From contig CAWAHD010000002.1 in assembly GCA_963781785.1 (NCBI GenBank), forward strand, positions 3,658,001 through 3,722,000: a DNA stretch of 64,000 bases, written 5' to 3'. Position 1 is the first letter of the stretch; each line of letters begins with the position of its first letter. The DNA comes from CAWAHD01 sp963781785 (GTDB lineage: Bacteria; Planctomycetota; Planctomycetia; Isosphaerales; Isosphaeraceae). Below, in pieces: positions 18,434-27,953 of this stretch. The notes beneath the pieces were generated by a model. That model was not told the origin of the DNA, did not search any database, and saw only the letters and a list, made by a program, of their open reading frames with translations. Position numbers and translations under genes: made by a program.

Positions 18434-18724
18434 TCGGACGGCTTCGGGAGCAGGGCGCGGAGGCCACGAACGACCCGGGTGCCGTGGACGCCATGAGTAA
18501 GTCCGCGAACGTAAAAGGGGACATAGCACGACGGCCGAGCGCACGCGCGGGCGATTGAAACGCTAGCTCAGGATCGGGGGAACGAACCTTCGCTGATGCA
18601 TGTCCGAACTGGTAGAATGCGGAGCGTACGGTGAGACGTCTCGCTCGCGGTCGTTCCGGCCTGGGGCGTAACCGATCGACCATCGTTTCGCCGAGCATCG
18701 CTGCGCTTTCGGAGCCTTGTTCTC

Positions 18725-19105
18725 ATGAGTGAGACACTTACTGTCGAGCTGCCGGACGAATTGGCGCGGCGGGCTCGCAGCATGGCGGCGGCGGCTAATC
18801 GCCGCCTTGAAGACGCAGTCGTCGACTGGATCAGCCAGGCGATCGGAGCCCCGGACGTCGAAAGCTTGTCTGACGGCGAGGTATTGACGCGCTGCGACTC
18901 GGCCTTGGCGGCGGATTTGCAAGAGGAGTTGAGCGGCTTGCTCTCGCACGCGCGGGAGTCCACGCTCGACGCGGCGGAGCGGGTGCGACTCGATGAGATC
19001 ATGGCACTTTATCGACGCGGAATGGTCCAGAAGGCGCACGCCTGGAAGGAGGCCGTTGTGCGCGGCTTGAGACAACCAATCGGCGGTGGCGACGATGCCG
19101 CGTGA
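18725..19105 (+). CDS. Ribbon-helix-helix-like small protein upstream of an HNH nuclease
   Basis: 126 residues. MSETLTVELPDELARRARSM and AAAANRRLEDAVVDWISQAI fit the beta strand plus two helices of a ribbon-helix-helix DNA-binding head, as in many antitoxins. The rest is helical and acidic (LAADLQEELSGLLSHARES, ERVRLDEIMALYRRGMVQKA). Its 3' end overlaps the HNH gene by 11 bp, so the two are translationally coupled. Such pairs are frequent in planctomycetes and cyanobacteria. An antitoxin or regulator role for the nuclease is inferred only from layout. Confidence 0.65.
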   Translation: MSETLTVELPDELARRARSMAAAANRRLEDAVVDWISQAIGAPDVESLSDGEVLTRCDSALAADLQEELSGLLSHARESTLDAAERVRLDEIMALYRRGMVQKAHAWKEAVVRGLRQPIGGGDDAA

Positions 19106-19526
19106 CCGAATTCCGGCCGACGTCGAAGAGCGCGTGCGGCGGGATGCGCGTGATCGTTGTGGGTATTGCCTGAGTCCCCAGCAGCTCGTGATGGCACGGC
19201 TGGAGATCGAGCACATCATCCCCCGCGCCCGCGGGGGCACGAGCGCCGAAGCGAACCTCTGGCTGAGCTGCCCGCTCTGCAATCGATTCAAGGCCGATCG
19301 GATTTCGGCACGAGATCCGGAGTCGGGCGCCGACGTCCTCTTCTTCAATCCGAGGACCGAGCGATGGTCGGAGCATTTTCGATGGTCAGAAGACGGGCTC
19401 CGTGTGATCGGGCTGACCTCGACGGGCCGGGCCACAGTGAGTGCACTCCATCTCGACGACGATCCCGACGCGTTGGTCGTCCGCGCGTACTGGGTTCTCG
19501 CAGGGTGGCATCCACCGAAAGTCTGA
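19095..19526 (+). CDS. HNH endonuclease
   Basis: 143 residues. CGYC (22-25) and CPLCN (59-63) form the zinc knuckle pair that frames the HNH motif EHIIPRARGGTSAEANLWLS (39-58), with His40 as the likely general base and Asn at the centre. The remainder (DVLFFNPRTERWSEHFRWSE) is the short C-terminal domain typical of stand-alone HNH proteins of this size. It would cut DNA in the cytoplasm; whether it acts in defence, as a toxin or in repair is not visible. ATG 19095 is chosen because of the 11-bp coupling with the upstream gene; GTG 19086 is also in frame. Confidence 0.85.
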   Translation: MPRDRIPADVEERVRRDARDRCGYCLSPQQLVMARLEIEHIIPRARGGTSAEANLWLSCPLCNRFKADRISARDPESGADVLFFNPRTERWSEHFRWSEDGLRVIGLTSTGRATVSALHLDDDPDALVVRAYWVLAGWHPPKV

Positions 19527-19607
19527 GGCAGTCGGTACACAGTCGATGTCGGTGGAATTGACCGGGCCGCTGAAGATCACATCGACTTCGGTGACCTGGT
19601 GCTTCGG

Positions 19608-19778
19608 CGGAGAAGGGATTGACGAAACGAACGCCTTCGATTTCGCGCCCGTTCTGGGAGTCCTCGGTGTAAATGATCGCGACTTTGTTCTCAACGGCCG
19701 CCGACCAGATGAGTGCGTCCTGGAACGAGAGGCTGTGTCGCGGCATAGCGTGCAGAGCTCGGAAGGTCAGGGTGGGGG
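19608..19778 (-). pseudogene. PIN-domain toxin (VapC type), C-terminal fragment
   Basis: Minus-strand stretch TFRALHAMPRHSLSFQDALI, WSAAVENKVAIIYTEDSQNG, REIEGVRFVNPFS. The SFxDALIxxAA and YTEDxQxGxxIEGVRxxNPF patterns are the third and fourth acidic motifs and the final strand of PIN ribonuclease domains. The N-terminal two thirds, with the first catalytic Asp, are missing: the long direct repeat starts within about ten bases upstream. No antitoxin gene remains next to it. Confidence 0.65.
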
Positions 19779-19788
19779 TAATCGGGAT

Positions 19789-20115
19789 GACTCCGCCGGT
19801 CGCATTCGTTCGTCCGGCTGCCCCGAAGTGGCCAGCCGGGTCCCAATCTGCGCCGCTGGGAGATCAGACGAACAATCACCGAGCCGTTCTCACCCCGAAA
19901 GACGATGCGTGTCCTCTCCTCTCAGTTCGCGATCAGGCGCTCGAGCGTTCGGTCAATCTCCACAAGCGCTTCTCCGCAGTCTCTTCCGGGACGAAGCCGA
20001 TCACTGCCGCCATCTCATCAGACTGACCATGACGGGCCGGCTATCTGGTCAAGGTTCTGAGCCGGCTCCGATGCACTTGTCCTTCAACCGAAAGCCGCTT
20101 ACCGGATCTGACCCC
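19789..20115. repeat. Long direct repeat, copy 2
   Basis: Second copy of the 330-bp repeat at 18,102-18,433. It abuts the truncated PIN gene on the left and the zinc-ribbon gene region on the right, so it probably marks a recombination or insertion point. Confidence 0.75.
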
Positions 20116-20255
20116 GCGGAAAAGCGGCTTGAACGCGCCTCCGCAGCCTTTCAAGACCGGCAGGAGGTTCGAGTACGCTGGCGCACGTGCGAACTCATTC
20201 CGACGACGACGCAGGAAGGCATCAGCCGACGTCTTTTCCTAAGCCCCCAGTTCAC

Positions 20256-21045
20256 TCAAACGTGGTCGCTTAGGATCGTCAGCGCCCTTGCTTTTTCGAT
20301 GGGAGTCTGGATCAGCTCAGCCAGCGCAAGAGCAAGTTCCGCTTCGAGCGGCGCCTTCTCCACAATCGTTTCGCACATCCCGACGATAACCTCATCGACC
20401 TTCAGTCGGTGAGTGGCAGCACCCCAGACCTCGCTGACGTTGTCGGTCATCCCTCCAAAGAAGTAATACTGTCCAAGATAGCCAAGAGCTGCGCGACCGC
20501 TCCTCTTCCCACATTCCGGGTGGTGCACTGAGAACACGTTTCTCACAACGGGGCACAAAGTCAACATCAATCTCCCTGTAGACTGCGACGTATTCAAAGA
20601 GTTCGGAACAGGACTGATACAATTGGTAGTCTGTATCTTCCGAATATATCAGGATCGCTTCTTGCGCCAGACCAAACATCCCCGCCTTAAACGCCTTCGA
20701 GAAAATCTCGGCACAAATATCTCCGTTGCTACTCTTTCCCCGGATCAACTCCAGAGATCGTCTCAGTAGAGTTTCTTTCGCGCTGCGTTTCTGGGGATTG
20801 GTGATGCGTTTCCCGATCCGCTCATTGAAGAAGCCCGGCTTATACCACGAATCAGTGTGCCAGCCACCTCCGGGAATCGACAACTGGTAGGGGTTCGAGC
20901 GACGTTGCGCGACTTGGGAAAGACCCTCGCTCGACCCAGGATCGCAAGTGAAGATAGCTTGACAATGCGAACAGCGAACTTTCGCGCCGTCGAAACCGGC
21001 TGCGTTGCGCCATCCGCAATTTGGGCAAGTGATCTTGGCCGACAT
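20256..21045 (-). pseudogene. Zinc-ribbon protein of unknown function, one frameshift
   Basis: From ATG 21045: MSAKITCPNCGWRNAAGFDG then KVRCSHCQAIF, a four-cysteine zinc ribbon (CPxC...CSHC, residues 7-30). About 140 helical residues follow (KETLLRRSLELIRGKSSNGD, EIFSKAFKAGMFGLAQEAIL). Near 20505 the frame changes, and the natural end, ALGYLGQYYFFGGMTDNVSE, WGAATHRLKVDEVIVGMCET, ALALAELIQTPIEKARAL, lies in another frame with stop at 20256. No known family; the ribbon suggests nucleic acid or protein binding. Confidence 0.5.
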
Positions 21046-21704
21046 CGCGGCACCTCTCTCTGCAACGAGTAATGTCCGATTGACGATACCACTTGGCGAA
21101 ACCGAAACCTAGAAGGCAGGTAACCGCAGCAGGAGCGGAAGTTCCCGGTCGGTCCGTAACGTGGCAAGCGACTGGGTTACGACGCTTCGGTCGATGCGCT
21201 TCCGTCCGGTCGGCGGCCGCGCCGGAGTAGGTGGGGAAGACGAACCGCCGGGCTTAACCGTACCGCGCGCGACGGCGACGAGCTTGCAAAAGAGCTCTGG
21301 GCTACCTCCGATAAGCGCAACTCGCGACAGTAGGTCCCATCCCGCCGATCACGACGTTCGCTTCCTTTTCGGACCTGCTAGCCTTAGACTGACGAAGTGG
21401 AAAACGGTTTGATTGAACATCCTCGATCGACCGATTTGATCGCGGGTCTGGCTCCGCTCCGTTGATGGGACGGGTTCGCAGGTCGCTGCACGACCGGGCG
21501 AACTGACTATGAAACTCGACGAACTTCACATTGAGTGTCATGTCTGGACCACTCTCGCGCGAACCCGTCGGGGCATCACACTCTTTGCACTTGGCGGTTC
21601 CATCAAACTCGTCGGTACTGGCTGCAAAACCGGGCTGATTCGCGACCTTGGTTTCACCGAGGCTTTCCCAGAACTCCGCGTTTAGCCGCTCAAGGGAGCA
21701 TTCG
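21046..21704. other. Intergenic, no gene recognised
   Basis: About 660 bp between divergent genes. Open frames on both strands are composition-driven and show no domain. It should hold the promoters of the zinc-ribbon gene and of the DUF4011 gene. Confidence 0.35.
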
Positions 21705-23217
21705 ATGGCGACCTCGCTCTCTTCACGGATCGAAGAATGGCGTAACCAACTCCTTGACACAACGAAACGGAACCGGCTCATCAGCCTGAATCTCGGTCGC
21801 GCAGGCGCAGTAAAGCTGGTCCATCCTGGCGCGGAAAGCTCTGGAGCAGCCTGGTAGCCGAGGGGAAAACCATGTCATTCCCGCTCAAGCGGGAACTCCT
21901 GGGTGTGCTGCTCGAAGATGAGGAATCCGAGAACTCGGAATCAAATCCGCCCCTGCTCGATCCGGAAACCGAAACCAAGTCGCCAGAGGAGAGAAATGAT
22001 GTCAAGCTGTGCCTGGAGTCGCCTAACCTCCGTGACGATCACATCCTGACCGACCTCACCGACAAACATCTCAAGTCACGCCTCGGTCGGCTCGCGCTCA
22101 ACGCCAAGACCTCGATGACCGAGCAGGGCGTTCCGACTTTGTACGCGACATTCGGTTTGCTCAAATGGTTCGAGTCGCCCGACAGCCAAGTGCAGATTTT
22201 CTCGCCACTACTCCTGTTCCCGGTGGAAATGGAGCGGGAGAACGTCGAGTCACCGTGGGACTTGAAGCTCCAGGACGAGGAGGCGGTGCCCAATCACTCG
22301 CTCGGCCAGTTAATGAGCAACAACTTCGCCATCCGGTTCCCGGAACTGCCCGACGAGCAGGACAGTGAGTCCCTGACTTGGCGGTTGCAGTACTTCGCCG
22401 CCATCCAGAACGCCATCCGGCACCAGACGAACTGGGAAGTTCTCGATGAATGTACGCTGGGCATCTTCAGCTTTCAGAAAATCGCGATGTGGGACGACTT
22501 GGGCAAGAACCAGGACCAGATCATCGAGCATGACATCTGCCGGGCGGTCGCTGGTGACCTGGCTGTGCGACTCAAGGTTCCCGAGGGGTTACCGCAAGCC
22601 CGCGACCTAGACGCCGTTGCCCACCCGGCAATGACGTATCACATCCTCGATGCCGACAGTAGCCAGCACGAGGCAATCGAGGCAGCAAAGCGGGGAGCCA
22701 GCCTGGTCCTCGACGGTCCCCCCGGCACGGGGAAGTCCCAGACCATCGCCAACATCATCGCCGAGTTCCTGGCGATGGGGAAAACAGTGCTGTTCGTGAG
22801 CGAGAAATCGGCTGCTCTTGAAGTGGTGAAGCGGCGGCTCGACAAGCGAGGGCTGGGAGACTTCTGCCTGGAGTGCCACAGCCACAAGGCGAACAAGAAG
22901 CAGGTCATCGACGAGTTGGGACGCTGCCTGAACCTCCCCGCCGAGACCTATAAGGATCATTCCGAGGATCTGAATCGGCTTTTCGACATCCGTCAAGCCC
23001 TGAACGAGTATGTCCGCGCCCTCCACGAAATGCGACAGCCCCTCGGTCTATCGGCGTTCCAGGTCTACGGGCGGCTCGTCGCCATTCAGACGGGTGGCGT
23101 CTCGCGCGTCAAGGTTCGCGATGTGTCGCAGATGACCCGCGACCAATTGCGGAAGATCAGCGAGTTGCTGGAAGCCTTGATGGACTGCCGCGACGTGATC
23201 CGGAACCATGCTGCCCA
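21705..23217 (+). pseudogene. DUF4011-type superfamily 1 helicase, truncated by a transposon
   Basis: MATSLSSRIEEWRNQLLDTT then KRNRLISLNLGRAG is the DUF4011 signature (helical head of large defence- or repair-associated helicases). A single indel near 21845 joins it to LWSSLVAEGKTMSFPLKREL. The body contains the P-loop LVLDGPPGTGKSQTIANIIA (about 22705-22765), so it bound ATP. Full-length relatives run to well over 1,000 residues and end with helicase motifs and often a DUF3320 or nuclease domain. Here the sequence stops at HAAH, where the left end of the transposon begins (TGTCC at 23218). The ORF closes at a stop inside the element at 23248. Confidence 0.75.
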
Positions 23218-23253
23218 TGTCCTCCCAACCAAAATGCTTGCTGCGTAATTGGG
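23218..23253 (+). repeat. Left terminal inverted repeat of the two-integrase transposon
   Basis: Begins TGTCCTCCCAACC and ends GCTGCGTAATTGGG. Aligned with the right end, TGT, CCCA, CCA and ATTGGG coincide. It defines the junction with the DUF4011 gene. Confidence 0.65.
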
Positions 23254-23317
23254 AGAATTGACCGGAGCAATCGACGTCTCCTCCCAGCCGCGGCAATGCC
23301 GCAGAGGCGAGGAGCAA

Positions 23318-25060
23318 ATGTGGAACGAGTGGAATCGGTGGTGGAGTGGTCGAGGCGCGCCTGGCGAACGGCCGCCTGAAGAATTGGTCCGGCCGACATC
23401 CGATTTAAAGAATGATCCGGCGGCGGAAGGTGAACCGGACGCGGTCGATTCCCAGATTGACCTCATCACATTTCCGGAAGCAATCGACACGAAATCGGAG
23501 AATGCGGACGCCTCGATTGCCGAGACGGTCCATCCCGATGAACGTACACCCGAGCCGCCGGGCCTGCCCGATCGTGGGGATGAGACCGCTCCGGAGTTTG
23601 GAGACGCCCCGCAGTCGCCTGCCCGGGACGACCTCGGTGTGGAGGCGGACGAGCCCTCCGGGGTTCCGACCAACGAATTCGACAGCCCGCCGGCCCAGTT
23701 CGACCCGGTCGCTGAGCTCAGGCGGCAAGGGCTCGGGCTGCCGACCGGCAAAAGACGCACGCAACGCGGCCGGCGGCTGGCTCGACCCGAGGAGGTGAAG
23801 CCGGCGGCGTACAATCCCCAGCAGCGACTCATGATCCTCGACTGCTGGCAGCGCAGCGGCTTGCCCGCCAAGGATTTCGCAACATTGGTGGGCGTCTCCA
23901 AGCATACGCTCTATGCCTGGAAACAGCGGTTCACCCAACAGGGACCGGCCGGCTTGCTCGAACAGCCTCGAGGCGCCCGCGAAGGAAGCCGCTTGCCCGA
24001 CCTGACCAAACGCACCATCCTCTTGCTCAAGCAGGCGCATCCCGACTGGGGATGCGAGCGAATCAGCCAGATGCTGGTGCGCGGCCCGGCACTGCCGGCC
24101 AGCCCGCCAGCGGTCGCCCGTGTGCTTCATGAGGCGGGCTACCAGTTGCAGGAAACCCCCACACGACCTCATCCCGACAAGGTCCGCTTCTTCGAGCGGG
24201 CCAGGCCCAGCCAGCTCTGGCAAACCGACCTGTTCACCTTCGTGCTCAAGCGGCAGAACCGGCGGGTCTACCTGGTTGCCTTCCTCGACGACCACAGTCG
24301 GTTCATCGTCAGCTTCGGTCTGCACGCCAGCCAGTCGACGGCCCTGGTGCTGGAGGTTCTCCGTGCGGGCATCGCGGCCTACGGAGTCCCCGAGGAAATC
24401 CTCACCGACAATGGCGCTCAGTACGTGACCTGGCGGGGCGAGAGCGCTTTCCAGAAGGAGCTCAAAGGGCGCGGCATCCGCCAGATCGTGGCCGCGCCGC
24501 GCCATCCTCAGACCTTGGGCAAGATCGAGCGGTTCTGGGGAACGCTCTGGCGCGAGTGCGTGGAGACGGCTGTGTTCCTCGATCTGGCCGACGCTCGCGC
24601 GCGGATCGGCCACTTCATCGACTGGTATAACTTCCAGCGCACCCACAGCGGGATCGACGGCCTGGTGCCGGCGGACCGGTTTTTCGGGGCGGCTCCCGAG
24701 GTCCTGCTCGCCCTCAAAGATCGGGTGGCCGCCAACGCACTGGAGCTGGCTCGCAACGGCTTGCCCAAGCCCCCGTTCTACGTGACAGGCCAACTGGGCG
24801 GCAAGAATTTCAGCCTGCATGCCGAAGGCGAGCGCGTGTTCCTGACGCGCGAAGGGGGCGTTCGGCAAGAAGTGGATCTGGTGCCGCCAGCCGCTTTCGC
24901 GGACTCAGCCGCGATGCCCAAGGCCATCTGCCCAGATGGCTCTCCGGCCGCCGGACCGCTCGGCGATGTGCCGGCACAGACGCACGAAGAGCTGCCGCCG
25001 CAAGGGCCCCCGCTGGCGACGCCGGACGAGACAGCGAACGAGGAAGGAGGCAAGCCATGA
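23318..25060 (+). CDS. OrfA: DDE integrase/transposase (rve core) with acidic N-terminal extension
   Basis: 580 residues from ATG 23318, preceded by AGGAG. About 165 residues of acidic, low-complexity leader come first, then a helix-turn-helix (SGLPAKDFATLVGVSKHTLY) and a second helical DNA-binding segment (HPDWGCERISQMLVRGPALP). The RNase H-like core has catalytic residues Asp304 (WQTDLFTF), Asp364 (LTDNGAQY) and Glu404 (KIERFWGTLW), spaced as in IS481/IS3/Tn7-type integrases. A beta-rich tail follows (YVTGQLGGKNFSLHAEGERV). It should bind the element ends and do strand transfer. Intact, unlike OrfB and OrfD. The stop overlaps OrfB by ATGA. Confidence 0.88.
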   Translation: MWNEWNRWWSGRGAPGERPPEELVRPTSDLKNDPAAEGEPDAVDSQIDLITFPEAIDTKSENADASIAETVHPDERTPEPPGLPDRGDETAPEFGDAPQSPARDDLGVEADEPSGVPTNEFDSPPAQFDPVAELRRQGLGLPTGKRRTQRGRRLARPEEVKPAAYNPQQRLMILDCWQRSGLPAKDFATLVGVSKHTLYAWKQRFTQQGPAGLLEQPRGAREGSRLPDLTKRTILLLKQAHPDWGCERISQMLVRGPALPASPPAVARVLHEAGYQLQETPTRPHPDKVRFFERARPSQLWQTDLFTFVLKRQNRRVYLVAFLDDHSRFIVSFGLHASQSTALVLEVLRAGIAAYGVPEEILTDNGAQYVTWRGESAFQKELKGRGIRQIVAAPRHPQTLGKIERFWGTLWRECVETAVFLDLADARARIGHFIDWYNFQRTHSGIDGLVPADRFFGAAPEVLLALKDRVAANALELARNGLPKPPFYVTGQLGGKNFSLHAEGERVFLTREGGVRQEVDLVPPAAFADSAAMPKAICPDGSPAAGPLGDVPAQTHEELPPQGPPLATPDETANEEGGKP

Positions 25061-25756
25061 CGGCGAACCCTGCCTCGGCCCGGCCGCACGGCCCGGCGCC
25101 TCGACAAAAGGAAGCCGCGGCGCAGCGATCGCGCGGAACCTACCGGCGGCAACTGACGGCGGATTGTCCCCAAGCCCCGCACATCGGCCCTGAGGCCAGA
25201 CGCGCCGCGGCTCTGGTCCTCGAAGTGCTGGCCGGAGTGCGGACTCCCGCTGGTGCCGCGACGGCGCTGGGAATCCGGTTGCCGCGCTACTATCTCCTGG
25301 AGCAGCGAGCCATTCGAGGGCTGATCTGGGCGTGTGAGCCCCGTCCGGTTGGGCGCACCGTCTCGACCGACCGGCGGCTGGCTCGCCTGGAGCGCGAGCT
25401 GTCTGTCAGTCGGCGTGAGCTAGCTCGCCATCAGGCGCTAGCCCGAACCACTCAACGCGCAGTTGGGGCTGGCGCCGGCGGCCAGCAAAACGCAGGAAGC
25501 GTCAAGCGGAACCAAACGGCGGCGGCGGAAACCGTGCGTGCGAGCACTCCGTGCCGCGCGGTTGCTGCAAACCGCGGATTCACCTGGCAAGGAAGGGCCG
25601 GCTGCGGTACAAGGACCCGTTGGGAAACCCCCTGCGGCGGGGCCCGCTGGCGATGGGAATCGACCAGCGGCGTTGGAGACGATCCGCTCCGAAGGGCAGG
25701 GCGATCACGGAGGGTCTATCCATGCCGGCCGGCCGAAAGCCATTGAGCATCGCTGA
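25057..25756 (+). pseudogene. OrfB: transposon accessory protein, one frameshift
   Basis: Starts ATG 25057 overlapping OrfA by four bases. The first about 130 residues (YRRQLTADCPQAPHIGPEAR, AALVLEVLAGVRTPAGAATA, LGIRLPRYYLLEQRAIRGLI) contain a helix-turn-helix-like region, then a short coiled coil (RRLARLERELSVSRRELARH). Near 25455 the frame shifts, and the better continuation is LAPAASKTQEASSGTKRRRR, RALRAARLLQTADSPGKEGP, ending at 25756, so the natural end overlaps the start of OrfC. Likely a DNA-binding helper of transposition; no known family recognised. Confidence 0.5.
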
Positions 25757-26123
25757 CCAAGTCGACCGTCTGGCAGGATCACCCGTAGCCAAGGCCCGGC
25801 TGCGGGTGATCCTGGCCAATCTCGCGGGGGAGATCAACATCGCCGACGCGTGCGCCGATCTGGGAATCGAGGAGTCTTGGTTCTTCGATCTCAAGCACGA
25901 GAGCCTGGAGCGCTGGGTGAAAACCCTGGAACCGGGATCACCTGGCCGGCGTCCCTCGGCGGAGAAAACGCCCGAGCAACAGCAGATCGCGAATCTGGAA
26001 CAAAAAGTTGAGCGGTTGGAGCTGGAGCTGAAAGGGGCCCAGTTACGGGCGGAGCTGGCGCGCCAAGGTCTGTCTCGGCCCAAGCCGCAGCTCAAGCAAG
26101 CCGCAAAAAAAGCGAGTCGGTGA
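25723..26123 (+). CDS. OrfC: small coiled-coil transposon accessory protein
   Basis: 133 residues from ATG 25723: MPAGRKPLSIADQVDRLAGS, then LANLAGEINIADACADLGIE (helix-turn-helix-like) and ESWFFDLKHESLERWVKTLE. A clear coiled coil follows near the C terminus (QQIANLEQKVERLELELKGA) and a basic tail KQAAKKASR. Its stop overlaps the start of OrfD by four bases (GTGA). Size and layout resemble the small OrfA/TnpA-type proteins that pair with an integrase. It may form a complex with OrfD. Confidence 0.6.
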
Positions 26124-27668
26124 GGGATCCAGTTGAAGATGCAAGCAGCGTCCCTCACCGAGACCATGAGGCCAGGAAAGCGTCCACGAATTCCGATGTG
26201 TTCCCGGACGCCGTAGCCGAAGACACTCGGGACGACACCGACACCGAATTCGACTTCGAGCTTGAGAGCCAAACTGCGGCGGTCGTGGTCGACGAGGCTA
26301 GCGATCCGGCATGTCGTCACGACCGCGGCATCGGGAGCGCGTGGGTCGGCAACGATGGCGCCGCGCTCTTGTCGATCGCGACCGCCATGCCGGGCTGGAC
26401 GATGACCACCGCGGGAGACCCCCTTGGCCATTCAGCCGGCACGCCGCCGTGTGCAAGTGGTGAGGCGCGGGCCGGTCAGGCGGCGGTCGAGGCATGTCGC
26501 CGAGACTCGCTGCCACTGGACGATCGCGCCAGTCAGGCGGAACGTGTGCCAACGCCCGACGACCGCGAGGTACCGCGCCGCGGTTGGGATCGCCAATCAA
26601 AGCGCCGATGGAGCGAGCGCGATCTCCGAAAACGGTCGGTTGCGTTTCGCCGTTACGCGCGTGGCCACGGCTGGTCGACGGAGGAGACGGCCCAGGCTCT
26701 TGGTCTCTCACCGCGCACCATGTGGAATTGGGATCGAGGTTGGGGCGCAGATCGGCTGGCGCCGCGCCCACGGGGGCGGCCGCCGCAAATTGCCCCGGTC
26801 GAGCGCCAAGCCGAGGTCACCGGCTTTTTGGAACTGCACGGCCCGAGCATCAGCCTATCGAGTCTCCAGGCCGAGTATCCCGATGTCGCGCGCGCCGAAC
26901 TGGCTGAGCTCAAAGCGGGATATCGTGCCGAGTGGCTTCAAGAGCATGTCGAGGAACGGTGTCGGCTGGAGTGGCTCTGTGGAGGCAGCGCGTGGGCGAT
27001 GGATTTCACTCATCCCCCCTACCTGATCGACGGCATCTTGCCTGCGATCCTGAACGTGCGCGACCTGGCAAGTCGACAGCAGTTGCTCTGGCTGGCGGTG
27101 GCGCGCGAGGACGCGGCGACCGTGGTGGAAGCGCTGGCCGATTTGTTTGAGGAGCACGGTGCGCCGCTGGTCATGAAATGTGACAACGGTCCGGCGTTTC
27201 GCGCCACCTGACGAAGCGATTATTGCTCGGCCGGGAGGTTTTCACTTTGTACTCGCCGCCGTACTGTGCCCCGTACAACGGCGGCTGTGAGCGTGCCAAC
27301 CGCACGCTCAAGGAGTTGACCGCGCACGTTGCCGATCAAGCGGATCGCCGCGACTTCTGGACGAGCGACGATCTCCTGACCGCGCGTCTTCGCGCAACCG
27401 ACTGAGTCGGCCATGGGGACCGACGGGACTGACTCCGGAAGAAACCTGGGCGGTGCGCGCCGTTTTGTCACTGGACAGACGCAAAAACATGTGGCAACGT
27501 TTAAGGAGCGAGATCGCGACTGTCCTGGAACAGCGCATGATCGACCCAGCAGCCGCGCTCTCGCATTACCCCCAAGCCGAGATCGAGCGGATCGCGGCGC
27601 AACCCGTCCTCGAGCAGCTCGGTCTCCTTCATGTCACGAGGAGACGAATTACTCCGGCATTTTGACGC
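26120..27668 (+). pseudogene. OrfD: second DDE integrase, two frameshifts
   Basis: From GTG 26120, an acidic leader of about 150 residues, then a helix-turn-helix (HGWSTEETAQALGLSPRTMW; NWDRGW) and an rve core unrelated in detail to OrfA: Asp295 in AWAMDFTHPP, Asp355 in MKCDNGPAFRA. The glutamate lies in NGGCERANRTLKEL just after the first indel (about 27208). A second indel near 27393 joins RLSRPWGPTGLTPEETWAVR. The protein ends HVTRRRITPAF, with stop at about 27665, inside the right terminal region. Two integrases in one element recall two-subunit transposases, but this pairing is not one I recognise. The frameshifts probably make this copy inactive. Confidence 0.72.
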
Positions 27669-27700
27669 CCAATCGCTGCACGAATAATGGTGGGGGCACA
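27668..27700 (-). repeat. Right terminal inverted repeat of the two-integrase transposon
   Basis: Read on the minus strand it begins TGTGCCCCCACCATTATTC and ends GCAGCGATTGGG, matching the left end. It interrupts the ADP-ribosylglycohydrolase gene after AHGE. Confidence 0.65.
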
Positions 27701-27938
27701 TCTCGCCGTGAGCTTTACGCCGTTCCTGCAGTGTCCTGCTTTCCGTCGTTGCCCCCAGCGCATCTCCGACCGCCAATCCGAAGAGCATTCCTTCCACCTT
27801 GTCAAAATCGACGCCAAGGCGAGAGTGAGGTGGCACCTGATCGAGAGAGGTGCTTTCCTGGAAATCAATGGCATCCTCGGCGAACAGGCGCTGTAGGGTA
27901 GCCCGATTTCTTGCATGTAGTTGGGTCTCAGTAGTCAA
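27701..27938 (-). pseudogene. ADP-ribosylglycohydrolase, N-terminal fragment cut by the transposon
   Basis: From TTG 27938: TETQLHARNRATLQRLFAED, then DFDKVEGMLFGLAVGDALGA and TTESRTLQERRKAHGE. DKVEGMLxGLAVGDALG is the first signature of ADP-ribosylglycohydrolases (DraG/ARH-like), whose GDALG helix carries metal-binding residues that remove ADP-ribose from proteins. After AHGE the frame enters the transposon end at 27700, so only about 79 residues survive and the remaining three quarters of the domain are gone. Confidence 0.7.
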
Positions 27939-27953
27939 AGATCGTCAACGATC

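Larger units (their letters stand above)
23218..27700 (+). mobile_element. 4.48-kb transposon with two DDE integrases and two accessory ORFs
   Basis: Bounded by imperfect inverted repeats starting TGT: left 23218-23253 (TGTCCTCCCA ... GCTGCGTAATTGGG), right 27700-27668 on the other strand (TGTGCCCCCA ... GTGCAGCGATTGGG). Similarity continues inward (CCGGAGCAATCG then CGTCTCCTC at left; CCGGAGTAATTCGTCTCCTC at right). Four same-direction ORFs fill the element, joined by 4-bp or longer overlaps: OrfA integrase, OrfB, OrfC, OrfD integrase. There is no target-site duplication, and the flanks are two different truncated genes (DUF4011 helicase left, ADP-ribosylglycohydrolase right). I cannot match this gene content to a named family from memory. 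Confidence 0.8.
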
